64,000 nt of DNA from Rhizophlyctis rosea (taxonomy: Eukaryota > Chytridiomycota > Chytridiomycetes > Rhizophlyctidales > Rhizophlyctidaceae), in assembly GCA_027596075.1 (NCBI GenBank), contig JADGJC010000012.1, positions 181,812 to 245,811 on the forward strand, in the 5' to 3' direction. The position numbers and the translations under genes are program-made. Numbering within the stretch: the first letter of the stretch is position 1; each line of letters starts with the position of its first letter. This document shows positions 21,122-31,741 of this stretch, piece after piece. The notes under the pieces were generated by a model. The model saw only the letters and a list, made by a program, of their open reading frames with translations, did not search any database and was not told where the DNA came from.

Positions 21122-22778
21122 TCATTCCTCGCCATCACTGCTACTGCCATACCCATCATGTACCAGACCAACCGTTGGAGGTCCACCATCTTCTTTCAAC
21201 TCTTCTGAACCAACGGTGCTCTCCCTCTCCGGCTCCGCACTCAGCATCATCACCATATGAGGCGCCTGGGTTTCCGCACCTGGCTTACGCCGTACCCCAT
21301 CCAACCCTCCAGCAGCAAAGCCGTTTACACTTATCGCGAACGGGTCCTTCCGCTCACGGCTTAGAACTTTGTGTTTTAGTGATGGCGTTGACGTTCGGGA
21401 TGCGGGCTTGGCTGCTGATGAGGATGACGGGGATGGGGTGGCGGTTTTTGGACGGGAGGATGAGAAGATGGAGGAAGAATGGACTTCTTCCTTTTGAGAT
21501 TCAACGGGGCTGGGGTCTGGATCTACAGGTCCGTTGTCAATATGCGGCATTCGAGCAAGGGTTCAAATACCATTTATGCTCCCTACCCCACTTAATTCGC
21601 TTGGCCTCTTCCGCATCTTTGGGATCGGACGGTACAATATCTAGTAGGAGATTATGTTTATCTCTGATTCCTTCTCCGACGCGTTGATCTGCTTCCGCCA
21701 CTTTCTTCTCTTCCTGTGAACATCCATATGTATGTGTGAGTGAATGTCCGACCACCTATTCATCTGGATCAGACTTACTCTGAATCGTTTGCGTACCGTC
21801 CGAGATAGAGTGTACGGATCTTTCCAATACTTGTCGTTATGTTGCTGCAATGGAATTGAGCGCTTGTCGGCATGAGTCGAGCTAGCGTGGCGAATATACT
21901 GCCATTACCTGCAACTGCGTAATGACAGGTAATGCGTCCACGGCCTTTTGTTTATCCTCAATGCCATGCTCTAATCTATAAAACGGATCGGAGGCAAGTT
22001 TCTCCGTCTCTTTCTCATCTTGAAGGGCCATGACGCCTGCATCTTCCGGCGTGTAGCCTTCTTCTCTTTTTCGGGCACCGCTGAAGATGACATACTCCGC
22101 ATTCTATTGCAGCGCGTGAGTACATCTGGCAAGAGATGAGCACCTTTGTTCATGCGAACCCTTACTTTTGGATCGGTATGTATTATAATTTTGCTACTAC
22201 AGAGGTGACATTTCATGCTGAACTCCAGGATGGGTGTCGAGTAGTAGTTTCCGATCTTCTTCTTCTCCGCGTTATATCGCGTACCTTTTCGACAGGAAAG
22301 TCGGCGACACTGAAAAGGGATTGAACTGACGTGTGCCTGCGCGAACCTACCCATTCCGACATGGTTTTTGCAACCTTCACACCATATATTGAAAGGGAGT
22401 TCGAATCTTTAGCCAGTTGTTTACGTGACATAGGACAAATGCAGGTTCGACAGTAACGTCTATGCGTCAGCTCTCCGCCCTTCATAACGTCGCCAAGAGG
22501 TTTGTAGTGATACGCACCGTACTACCAAGATTCCCTGGTCCAACTTCCGTGCGCGATCTCGTAAAGGGTGTTGGCCGACATATGTGTTAATAGAACCCTA
22601 CCAAAAGCGACTTTGAATATACTGTACGAATATGGAGCAGTTGTGAGCTTTCTTTTAGATACCTTTGACGGGTCCCAGTCAGGCGGGTAGTACTTGTTTG
22701 TCGCACGCCGTTCTGTATTTCGGGGTGAGCTTCCCAGCTATTCGACTTTATAGCAAGCAAACCGAACTTGCCTGCCAT
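21122..22778 (-). CDS. Yju2/CCDC130 (CWC16) splicing factor
   Basis: Spliceosomal step-1 factor family binding the branch helix. Nine exons on the minus strand: 22772-22778, 22663-22712, 22518-22597, 22351-22406, 22166-22284, 21909-22103, 21779-21844, 21571-21713, 21122-21509; 367 residues, all phases consistent. The first coding exon is only 7 nt (ATGGCAG) followed by a GC-AG intron (GCAAGT, 59 nt); the splice yields [19 protein letters not shown], exactly the family start. Then [39 protein letters not shown] and [20 protein letters not shown], giving the four-Cys zinc site (CEGC and CHLC). A Lys/Glu-rich central helix and a Ser/Pro/acidic tail follow. It is closer to CCDC130 than to CCDC94 judging from the N-terminus, but that is a soft call. 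Confidence 0.93.
22713..22771 (-). other. GC-AG intron after a 7-nt first coding exon
   Basis: Donor GCAAGT and acceptor ACAG, 59 nt. It is the only splice that links an ATG to the conserved [12 protein letters not shown] start; no in-frame ATG exists closer. Confidence 0.75.
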
Positions 22779-23365
22779 GGTTCGGCTTTCAAGGAGCTAT
22801 GATGTGAACTTCTTTCAAGAAAAATAAATGTGGGTGCTGGGAAATTGTGGGTGTGGGAAGGGGATTGATAGGGTTGCTGCGCGGTTCAATGGCAGTGGTG
22901 ATTCAAGTGTGGCTGGGTTCGATTGTGACCGGCTTGTGACAGACGCCAGGGTCCACCAGAATGGTTCAAAGTTCTTCCCTCACAAAGCAGGAGTTAGCAG
23001 ATGCAGCAACTATCCAGGAGCAAATGCACCATACCGTTCAAAGCCATATTGCGCCGTTCATATGCTATATTTGCGCATCAAGAAAAGAATGCAGTGAGCA
23101 AATGCGCAATTCCATGTCCTTGCCAAATCAACGAGTACAATGATCAACGCACAGGCCCAGGCACTCATCCACGCGTCGTATATGTTCCTATTCTTGCATG
23201 CACGTTGGATGTGCACTTGGAAAGGAGACTGTATCCGCTCCAGATGTGCCTCACCAGCATGCGTCCGCCTTCACCAGCACCATTCTGAAATCGGAAGCAT
23301 TACATATATTTACAATACATGAATCTAGATCTTGCACAATGCTAAGTAAAAGTATTCCATGCCAT
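22779..23365. other. Intergenic region
   Basis: Promoter of the Yju2-like gene and 3' flank of the PIN-fold gene. Short ORFs only; nothing recognised. Confidence 0.5.
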
Positions 23366-24421
23366 CTAAATCCCGCGGGACTCAGGTACATATCCGCCCA
23401 ATGCCTTTGCATCAGTCAACAGGTCCGTCAGCGTTACGGAGCCGAGGTTTCCAGCCCATAAACATAACTCGAAGACTACGGCGTGCATGGCGTAACGATG
23501 ATTCTCCCACTGAAAGTTTGATGCCCCAGCCGGACGACTTTTAGCCAACTCCCCAAAGATCTTCACTACTGCTTCCCTGGGTCTATCTAAGTACCGGTCG
23601 TAAGCTGCATCAGGGACAACATCGGCTTCCACCCATACAGCACTGTACCGGCTACTGTCCCAAACTGGAAACCTCTCTGTTACCGACCCCTGCAGCCCAA
23701 GTCGAGCATATAGCGCCTGACGTAAAGGACGAGCATTAATGTGCAGGTTTCCCGCTAGGCGTACCAACGGACTTGGCGCCCCGCGTTCATACCGCATCTC
23801 CCTCAAACGTCCCAATCCCGGATCCGAATCACGCGTGGCAGGTGGTGGATTGATGATGTCGCGTGGAAGTGGTCTATAACTACTCCCAGCAGGTCTATCC
23901 GACAATGGAAAGAGCCTCAACCGACCGCCGATGACATCGTAACCCTCGTATACTTCAAACCGACACCCCCGATATCTAAAGAAATCCCGGTCCCCACTCA
24001 ATATAGCCGCCCCGTCTCGCCAAGCGTAGGCCGCAAGTGTATCATCATTATCAGCATCATACGAATAACACACATCGACCCTGCACTTCCTGAATGCCTC
24101 CTCAATCAAAACCGACAAGCCCTGCGGCATCCTCCTAACTCCCTCCCTGACCTCCTTCTCCCGCCGCTTTTCCCATTTGGCAACTGCTTCGCCAGTCTGA
24201 TTGACAGCGTCGATGAAGATTTTGAGTTGATAGCCGCTGCGGGTGGCGGCCGCGACGAAGGATTGGATATTGGTAAGGACATTGGTGAATTGCCAGTGGG
24301 AAATTTCACTGCCTCTAGCGAAGCGGATCCCAAACCATTTGCCGCCATAGTTGAGCGCGTCAACGTAAAGTAATTTCCGTCCGAGAGAGAGTCTGGAGGT
24401 TTCCTGTTCAAGCACGTTCAT
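23366..24421 (-). CDS. PIN/XPG-I-like fold protein, putative nuclease
   Basis: Single exon, 351 residues. The N-terminal half has the layout of a PIN/FEN-like nuclease fold: a first Asp in LLYVDALNYGG (D21), a second in KIFIDAVNQTG (D71), an acidic cluster in YSYDADNDDTLAAYAW (D122-D127) and a final pair in ILSGDRDFFRYRG (D144, D146). These are the positions where such folds bind metal. This arrangement resembles the Asteroid/FAM120-like and other uncharacterised eukaryotic PIN proteins. The C-terminal half (about 200-351) is helical and Arg/Pro-rich without a recognised domain. The substrate is unknown. The gene is divergent from the dehydrogenase at 25301. Confidence 0.7.
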   Translation of the reverse strand: MNVLEQETSRLSLGRKLLYVDALNYGGKWFGIRFARGSEISHWQFTNVLTNIQSFVAAATRSGYQLKIFIDAVNQTGEAVAKWEKRREKEVREGVRRMPQGLSVLIEEAFRKCRVDVCYSYDADNDDTLAAYAWRDGAAILSGDRDFFRYRGCRFEVYEGYDVIGGRLRLFPLSDRPAGSSYRPLPRDIINPPPATRDSDPGLGRLREMRYERGAPSPLVRLAGNLHINARPLRQALYARLGLQGSVTERFPVWDSSRYSAVWVEADVVPDAAYDRYLDRPREAVVKIFGELAKSRPAGASNFQWENHRYAMHAVVFELCLWAGNLGSVTLTDLLTDAKALGGYVPESRGI

Positions 24422-25300
24422 GTTGGAAGGGCGTCACGAGATTTTGTATCGGCTGTGGAGAGGAATGATCTTTATAGGCAGTTCATCTGACGAAACTTTC
24501 GATGTTCCGGACCGAAGTTCGACGATCCGCGGACAACTCACGGACAAGTGCGGACATGGGCAGGCAGGTGAGCCGGTAGCACAAAACACAAGATTCACCC
24601 CCAGAAAAAGACAAGGACGGAAGGAAGGCCAATTTAGCCATCTTTGAAGGAAGTGGCCGACTTTTGATGATCCACCAGTTCGAGGGGCAGGAGGGGTCAA
24701 AACCGGCCGCCTTCACATTTGTAGCAGGCAGTACCAACTTTGCACAAACACACAGATTTTTGCTGACTGGCGAACAATGCTGCAAAGCAAGTTACTTGAT
24801 ATGAATTTTGGTCCCGTCTGGATTCAGTCAATGGTGCCCAGGTCAGCTCCGGGGGGCATTCTATAGTCAATTTCATCAGATGGTGTCCATCGTAAGATGA
24901 GCACAACCCTTGAATAAAATGTCTGGCCCATCCCTTTTATGCGCATACCCACTTCAGCACTGTTTTTTGCGACAATATGGCGCGGTTTTCCGGGTTGCAA
25001 CCTAATGTACGCACCACATCATAAGTTACATGCGCAAAATTGCACCCAACTTTCAAAGGACCCTCATACGCGTCGGCTGTAAATTTACCCGTAACGCGCT
25101 TGTTTTGTTTGTAATCGCGACCTTGAGTTGATGTCATCCACACCATTCTTCGCGCAACCCGGCTTTCCCAAAAGTCATCCAGGCACATTTCAACTGAATT
25201 TGCCATACATATAAAGTACAATCCATTCGAATCACCCCCAATAGTCCAGCCAAGCACCGCGTATCTGCCAACTAAGCTCGTATAATAAACAAATTCAAAA
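24422..25300. other. Divergent intergenic region
   Basis: 879 bp between the PIN-fold gene and the dehydrogenase. A TATAATAA word lies at 25281, rather close to the ATG at 25301. The minus-strand ORF at 24937-25257 has no recognisable content. Confidence 0.5.
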
Positions 25301-26407
25301 ATGCCAAAGGAAGCTATCGTTCACCCCGACCTTCATGTCGAGATTGTCGACAGCCCCATCCCGACGCCTGGAGACCACGACGTAGTCATCAAAGTCATCG
25401 TCTCTGGGACTAACCCAAAGGACTGGAAGATCCCCGTCTGGTAAGGAGATACTAATACAACAGATCAACGAGATGCCGTCTTTTCAATGTAGATGACTAA
25501 AAATGTTACATATTTCAGGCAGAACAAAGCACACAACTCCGGCGACGACATCGCCGGCATCGTCCACTCCGTCGGATCCAAAGTCTACGAGTTCAAACCC
25601 GGAGACCGCGTCGCAGCTTTCCACCGCATGGTCACTCCCAATGGATCCTTCGCCGAATATGCCGTCGCACCCGACTGGACAACATTCCACCTCCCCGCCT
25701 CTGTCTCCTTCGAAGCCGCTGCCACCATCCCCCTCGCTGCCCTAACCGCCGCCATCGGTCTGTTTGTTGATGTGCGCGCACCAGCGCCATATGATCCCAA
25801 GAAGCCTGCGGAAGGGGAGAAGGTGCCGGTGTTGGTGTATGGGGCTGGAGCGGCGGTGGGAGCTTTTGGTGCTCAGTTTGCACGGTTGGCGGGGTTGGGA
25901 CCTATTATTGGTGTTGCGGGGGCTAGTGGGGAGTTTGTTAAGGGACTCGTTGACCATGTAGTGGACTATCGTCAAGGGGAAGATGCTGTGGTGAAGGGGA
26001 TTGAAGATGCGTTGAAGAAGGAGGGTCTGCTTCCCAAGGTTGCGTACGTCCTAGATGCCATTTCCGAGCATGGCTCCTTTGAGGCCATTGCCCGCGTAGT
26101 GGATACCGAAAAGGGTCGGGTTTCCCACGTCCTTCCTGCAACAAAGTTTGCGCGGGAGAATTTCAAGCATCCCGGAAATGCTGTGGGCATCACGACTTCT
26201 GTTGGGCAGGCTCATTCCACCCAGAAGGACTTTGCGTTTTTGTGGTCGCGTTACTTTGCGCAGTTGTTGGAGGAGGGCCGCTTCAAGACGCATCCTTTTG
26301 AAGTTATTCCGGGTGGTTTCAACGGCATCGCGACGGGTTTGAAGAATCTGAAGGATGGGAAGGCGAGTGGGGTGAAGTATGTATACAAGATCGAAGAGAC
26401 GGCGTAG
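25301..26407 (+). CDS. Medium-chain zinc-type dehydrogenase/reductase (enoyl or quinone reductase-like)
   Basis: NAD(P)H-dependent MDR-superfamily oxidoreductase of the fungal trans-enoyl-reductase/ToxD-like group; cytosolic. Two exons, 25301-25440 and 25519-26407, 342 residues. The GroES-like start has VVIKVIVSGTNPKDWK and GDDIAGIVHSVGSKVYEFKPGDRVAAF; the catalytic-site His and structural zinc Cys set of alcohol dehydrogenases is absent, as usual for this subgroup. The Rossmann motif is VLVYGAGAAVGAFGAQFARL. The C-terminus has LLEEGRFKTHPFEVIPGG, typical of the group. In some fungi such enzymes sit in polyketide clusters, but no biosynthetic neighbours are present here, so a general detoxification or reductase role is more likely. 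Confidence 0.85.
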
Positions 26408-27070
26408 GGTAATTTACATAGAGATGTCGTATGCAAACAGAATATAGCGCGCATACCAAGCGCAATATTTGTACGGTTGCTGACGTCTCATCGAGTGCCG
26501 CAGACATTGTAATTCTTTTTGTCATTTTTGAGGGAAGCAAAGTTCTTTTTATAATCAGAGGACAACGGTCACGGAAGCCAATAACTAGCCATTCGATTGC
26601 AAAGAATACAAAGATGTTTTCATAAGACGAAAGTCTATCGCCGGCTTATCGCGAAACCTTGTAAATCAAATCGCACATTGCGAAACTTTGCGAAGCTCCA
26701 CCATGAAAGTCATAAATTTGGGGTGGTGAGGGGATGATTTAACCCGTGTGGCTTGGCGATGCTGACTAAGCGCGGACCTCAAAAGTTCTCAACAGCTCTT
26801 TCCTGCGTTTTTACCCTTCCAGCATTCTTCGGCACTTTTACAGTCCCCACATATATGTCTTTCAATCAGAGCAACACCCCTGTCAATCGCTACAGCCATC
26901 TTGTCCGTCATTACATTTTCCATGAGCATCCTCCTGGGCAAGAGCGACTGGCGGCCCGATCAAGCAGGCTTCTCCAACCTGACGACGTTATCCCAGCATT
27001 AAGTGCACTAGGGGCAAAGCCAGAGTGATTCTCCTTTATTTCAACAATACTGAATGCGACAATCAAGACC
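26408..27070. other. Intergenic region
   Basis: Holds an ORF at 26753-27028 with no recognisable content. Nothing else supportable. Confidence 0.45.
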
Positions 27071-27279
27071 ATGTCGTCACCACGGCCTCAGTCATTGAGC
27101 CTCAACTCTGGTCATTCCTGCCAAGGAAAATCGGATCCCAGATTGACGGCCTTGGCTGAGCAAAGCGCTACGTCTGGTGACCGCGAATCAGCGATCGGTG
27201 TTGTTGACAACATTGCCAGCAACATAGTCTATAAATGTGCTTGGAAACTGCTGTTCCCTTCGCTTTCTTCTTTCACCAG
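27071..27279 (+). CDS. Candidate first exon upstream of the intron-module array
   Basis: ATG-initiated frame of about 69 codons (MSSPRPQSLSLNSGHSCQGK start) that ends in phase 2 exactly at a strong donor, CACCAG followed by GTAGGTGCTAAC at 27280. Composition is ordinary, unlike the A/C-rich array that follows. Unspliced, it stops at 27281-27283. No family is recognised. If transcribed, splicing into the array could extend the reading frame in several ways. Treat as tentative. Confidence 0.3.
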
Positions 27280-28059
27280 GTAGGTGCTAACCCACCAATC
27301 CATCCATCCCCGCAGGTAGGGTTCAAGGCACCATCGACTGCGATAACACTACCAAGACCTTCTCGACAACGACGTGGATAACGACAACAGACTTCAGGTG
27401 CGTACTAACCTCGCTTACGCCATTTCTTTAGGTAGGTCAAGATCCGACTTCGACTTCGACATTCAGCACCAAGACCTATCAACACCGACTTCAGCTCCAA
27501 GACCCACCAACAACAACTTCAGCACCGAGACAATTCGACACCGACTCCAACAACAACACCAAGACCCATCGACAACGTCAACAACACCAGCACCAAGGCC
27601 AAGTACTAACGCTCCTAACCTCCACTTCAGGTAGGTCAAGATTCAAGGCACCAGCAACAACGACACCAGCACCAAGACCCGACATCGCCCACGACAACAG
27701 CACCAAGACCAAGACTCAAGACCCTCAACAACAACACCGACACCAGCACCAAGACCAAGACACGGCAAGACCCTAAGGTAAGTACTGACCAACTAATCTC
27801 ATTTTCAGGTAGGTAGGTCAACGCGCCGTCGACTTCGACATCAGCACCAAGTCCATACCAAGACGTTCCGACACCACCACCGACACCAACACCAAGACTC
27901 CGCAAGACCCAAGGTAGGAACTAACCCGCCCTCTCCTTTTTAGGGTAGGTCAAGACGCCACCGACACCAACCCCAGGCCCAGCCCCAAGACCTCGACATC
28001 GCCATCAGCACCAAGATCAAGACCCAAGGGAAGAACTAACCCACCAACCTCCATTTCAG
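27280..28059 (+). repeat. Tandem array of about six minimal intron-like modules
   Basis: Six modules, each a donor-like GT followed at once by a branch-like (A/G)CTAAC or ACTGAC, a pyrimidine-rich stretch and (T/C)AG: 27280-27315, 27398-27431, 27603-27630, 27778-27808, 27914-27943 and about 28028-28059. Lengths are only 28-36 nt. The last one lacks a proper GT donor, and the third has only GTACTAAC. Every acceptor is followed directly by GTAGGT or a close variant, so that 3' and 5' splice-site sequences are back to back. The spacers (82, 171, 147, 105 and 84 nt) are A/C-rich and full of CACCAAGACC-type words. Four of the five spacer lengths are multiples of three and open in the same frame. 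The array lies between the dehydrogenase and the carrier gene. Confidence 0.75.
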
Positions 28060-28573
28060 GTTAGGACGACACCCGACTTCACCACCAAGAGTCCTGGGCA
28101 CCGACAACAAACTCATCCTGTGATGCCTATGGATTGCCCCATCCACCCAATGGTGTGTCGGCGGAACTAGCCAACCATCCATTGGTCAAACTGGGAGGCA
28201 GTTCACAGCTCTAAATTGAATTTGAATCGAGAGAAGACGCGTCAGGGCCCTAGATGAATTCCCACCAGTTGGACGCGAAATTCGACAGTCGCTTTGCACG
28301 CAAAGCGACCGTAATACTCGGTGGCCACTTCGGTGGACAAGGGAAGAGCACACATAAATGTGCACATTCAGTGTGCTAACTGATCCCAGCAGCCAAAATC
28401 TAATGGATATATTACAACAGTCGCAAAGGATGCACTCCCGCCAAACTCCATGCGTGCCAAGTGTGAAGGATGAAGCTCCCTTCAACAAAAAATCATCTAC
28501 AGAATAACATAATATCCCCAATTTCCAACGCTCATCGAAAATCATCGTCCACCGTTCCCCGCCCCACCCCGCT
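28060..28573. other. Intergenic region
   Basis: Contains the 40-bp dispersed element (28301-28340) and a 10-bp perfect inverted repeat (28288-28309). Otherwise it is 3' flank of the carrier gene. Confidence 0.5.
28301..28340 (+). repeat. 40-bp dispersed element, copy 2, with adjacent palindrome
   Basis: Matches the reverse complement of 13684-13723 at 36 of 40 positions. Its left edge overlaps a perfect inverted repeat, gtcgctttgc-ac-gcaaagcgac (28288-28309), absent from the other copy. Confidence 0.6.
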
Positions 28574-30340
28574 TCACTCTTCAATCATACTCAGTCGCTT
28601 GACTACGTCATACGTCAAGATAAGCATAATCTAGAGTGGTCAGAGGCGGTTAGTCAGCTTTATCAACAATCCACCACCCAAAAGAACAAAGACGACCCCA
28701 AACACAAGTACAACTCACCGACGTCGGTCCAACACTCGCAATCCTCGCCCCAACCCCCCTATAAAACCCCCTCCACCCCTCCGACCCCGCCAAATGCTTC
28801 GCAGCATCATACGCAACCCTCCACTGCCTCTCCCTCGCACCCCCACCCCCCTCCCTCAACCGCATAGTCTGCACCCTAGTCTTGATCACATCCATCGGAT
28901 TCGTCATAAGCGCCGACACAACACCAGCCGTCAACCCACTCAGCGCCGTTATCACCAACGTCGCCGGTGTTTCCGGGTGCGGCGGCGGAGGTGAAAGTGG
29001 TGGTGAAGGTGTTATGGGCATGGATTCGAGATTTAGGTGGGGTTCTTCTTCTGGGTAGGGTGGGGGCAGGGAGGATGGGTAGGTGTGGGAGAGGAGGGAT
29101 GTGAGGGTGCGTTTTGTTAGGGAGAGCGTTCCCCACCAGACGGCGGAACTTGGGGCGTAGGTTAGGATGGACATGAAGAAGCCGCGGTAGAGGCCGCCGA
29201 TGCCTTCGGATTTGATTATGTGGAGGGCCATTTCTGTGGAGTGGGTGGGGTGAGTCTCAACATTAATTGTTCGCAGACAGGGATCGCTCATGCCGATGAG
29301 CTACCAACCTCGCCCGGAAGCAAAATATGGATCGCCGCCTACAGAAGCGACTTGGCTATAATGACGGGGTCCAGCCGTAGCAAACATTGCGGGACGGTAA
29401 TGGTGGGATGAACTAGATGCAGACCGCACTGGTTCCGCGACTGTTCGTGATGTTGGTGTGGTCTCTGAGGGTGTTTGTACAGAGTTCTGATGCCGTCGCC
29501 GCTTCTGTATCATTAATCTGTCCCGGTGTGTATAAGTCGCTGAGTCGATACAGTGGATGTGAGCATTCACCCACCTTTGCGACACTATGTCTACCGGTAC
29601 TGCAACAAACTGCGCGCACAAAGAAGCGCAACCTCCCCCAACCAGACTGCTAATCACAGCTTCGCAAGGTCAGCCGCTACGCACGGTAATGGGGCAGCAG
29701 ACGTTGGTGGCCAACCTGTGGAATGCTCATCAAAACGACCTATGTCTCGACACATCTTGACCGTTCCCATCTTAGACATTTCCATTGCTGACAGGTATAC
29801 GACTTGACCAGGTAATGCGCCTCCTATAGTTACGGGGAAGCCGCGATAGAGAGCTGTGCGCGCCAACATGTCTTTCAGTATCTTTGCCAATGTGTATCTT
29901 GATCCCAAAAGTCGAAACAGACCTCTAAAGCCCTCCGTTCGAATGATGTTCATCAAAGTGCGTGATGTTTGGAATGCATGTCGCTGATTGGGAGGAGGGA
30001 AACACTCAATTCAGTCCAAGTTCCGGATGCCAACACATTCCCCAGGATCACACTAAACGGCCCAGCTGGCCCCATTGACTCCTCTAAAATCTTCCCGCCC
30101 TGGATGCTCCGGACCATCCCGCCCGCTGGTTTACGATGCAGCACGCATCCCCCCAAGACTGCCGTCTGTTCACAAAAGCATTAGATACCCTACCTCTTCC
30201 TCGACTTGCAATCGTGTTTTGACGAGACTAGCGGGGTATGTGAGTGCGCGGATAGCGAAAAAGAAGCAGGAGCCATAGGCATAAAATCGCTTCTTATCCA
30301 GCCTATCCCAAGCCACGTCCGTGACAGAATGATGCGGCAT
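28574..30340 (-). CDS. Mitochondrial carrier, SLC25A44-like
   Basis: Inner-membrane solute carrier with three repeats; human SLC25A44 moves branched-chain amino acids. Eight exons on the minus strand: 30194-30340, 30037-30165, 29923-29983, 29740-29853, 29575-29659, 29309-29517, 28719-29233, 28574-28630; 438 residues with every phase consistent. Repeat 1: WDRLDKKRFYAYGSCFFFAI and YPASLVKTRLQV. Then RTEGFRALYRGFPVTIGGAL (splicing 29854-29922 restores ALYRGF), GGGCASLCAQFVAVPVDIVSQ, a Ser/His-rich insert, GIGGLYRGFFMSILTYAPSS, a Pro-rich insert and TNPMDVIKTRVQ, ending GPTSIMLILTYDVVKRLSM. The P-x-D/E-x-x-K/R signatures appear as YPASLVK, VPVDIVSQ and NPMDVIK. Intron 30166-30193 would be only 28 nt; a single 29984-30193 intron that skips exon 2 is the alternative. 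The gene is divergent from the Dap1-like gene. Confidence 0.88.
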
Positions 30341-30878
30341 GGAGAAAGGTATGCTACGATGTACTTGCAAAATTCCTCATATGCGCTTGTTTATGATGGA
30401 TACCGAGGTCCCTTATAACAAAAGTTGGAAATTTCGGAGAGATGACCAAAAAGGGAGGAGGGGGGAGAAAGTGTGAGTTTTTGACTTGGGGGTTTGGGTT
30501 ATGGCGCAGCAAGTGCCAGCAACCCCACGATCCGGTAGCACAGTTGGATCACGTTCCTGTGACAAAAGACTTTGGGCCAGGCCTGTGGGTTGGCTTTGAC
30601 CGTTGAGTGGCGTCAGAGGCGTAACGGCAAGCCTGTTTGTGCATTGGCGCCGATCTTTCGGACACTGGTGCTGAGTGCCATCTGAGTGACGTCGAGCGCA
30701 CGTGTCAGCCCCAGTCGGACAAACCCCCTGGCAAGGCTATACTTTATCAGTTGCGTAATCAGGGTTAAAGGCCGCTATCATTTCCCAAAGGACGTGAGTC
30801 ACTCACCAGCCCAAACTTCGGTTTCGCTTGGCCCACTCAAGAGTCAAACACTCTGTTTGACAACTTTCCCACACCTTC
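30341..30878. other. Divergent promoter region
   Basis: 538 bp between the carrier and the Dap1-like gene, containing both promoters. No clear TATA box seen. Confidence 0.5.
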
Positions 30879-31741
30879 ATGGCCGCCTCCTCACCGTCAT
30901 CTTATTGGGTACTCGCTGCAGGAATACTCCTAGTATCAGCTTATCTGTATCGTGTGGCAAACAGGCCCCTTCAGAAAGCACACGCCGTACAACTCGCAGC
31001 TCGAACTTCTGCGCTACAACAAAACGAACTAAATACCCCCAAACCCCAAGATAAACAAACCCCCAAAATGTCTGCGTAAGTAGAAGTGCAGTCACTCTCC
31101 GCCTAGGTTTGAAGGAGTTCAACTAGATCTCTGTCGTGGCGTTGCTCGTCGACTGTCTCTGACCGCGTTCACCTTTTTGCAGACCCGTAGGTTTCCTTCC
31201 CACCGAGAACGGAACGCGCAACCCGCCCGGCAACCGGGAGTTTACTCCTGCTGAGCTTGCCAAATACGATGGGTCCAACCCCGATGCTCCAGTCTACCTC
31301 GCAATCAAAGGCACCGGTATGTAAGATATGGAGACAGCAGAGCTTTCTAATCAAGATCCTCAATCCAATTTTTATCCAGTATTTGATGTGACCGCATCCC
31401 GACAAATGTACACGCCTCCTGCAGGCTACAGCGTATTTGCCGGGAAGGACGCGTCGCGCGGACTAGCAAAGTCGTCTTTGAAGCCCGAGGATTGTGTGAG
31501 CAACGTCGATGGTTTGAATGCGGAGGAGGTATGATTCATATGTCGGCTGATTTGGGCAAGGCCGAACAAACTGGCTCATTATAACAATACATCAGCAACA
31601 AACATTGGACAAATGGGAGGCGCATTACAAGAAGAAGTACGACATTGTTGGTACCGTCAAGAGTAAGTGCCGAATTCTCTGCAATTGATGATTTCTATGA
31701 CAGTGTGAGCTTGACTTCTGATTTATCTTGAACCAGACTGA
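30879..31741 (+). CDS. Membrane-associated haem-binding protein (Dap1/PGRMC, cytochrome b5 fold)
   Basis: MAPR family member; in yeasts Dap1 binds haem and supports the cytochrome P450 Erg11 in sterol synthesis at the ER. Five exons (30879-31075, 31183-31316, 31380-31528, 31596-31662, 31737-31741), 183 residues. The N-terminal helix YWVLAAGILLVSAYLY anchors it in the membrane. The cytochrome b5-like domain follows: FTPAELAKYDGSNPDAPVYL, KGTVFDVTASRQMYTPPAGY and SVFAGKDASRGLAKSSL, then LDKWEAHYKKKYDIVGTVKN. The haem-ligand Tyr region (MYTPPAGYS) is intact. The last coding exon has just 5 nt (two bases of an Asn codon plus TGA). Confidence 0.92.

Noticed and set aside
27374..27905. Protein-coding ORFs across the A/C-rich array on both strands
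   Set aside because: Low-complexity A/C-rich sequence has few stops in any frame; openness alone is not evidence of a protein.
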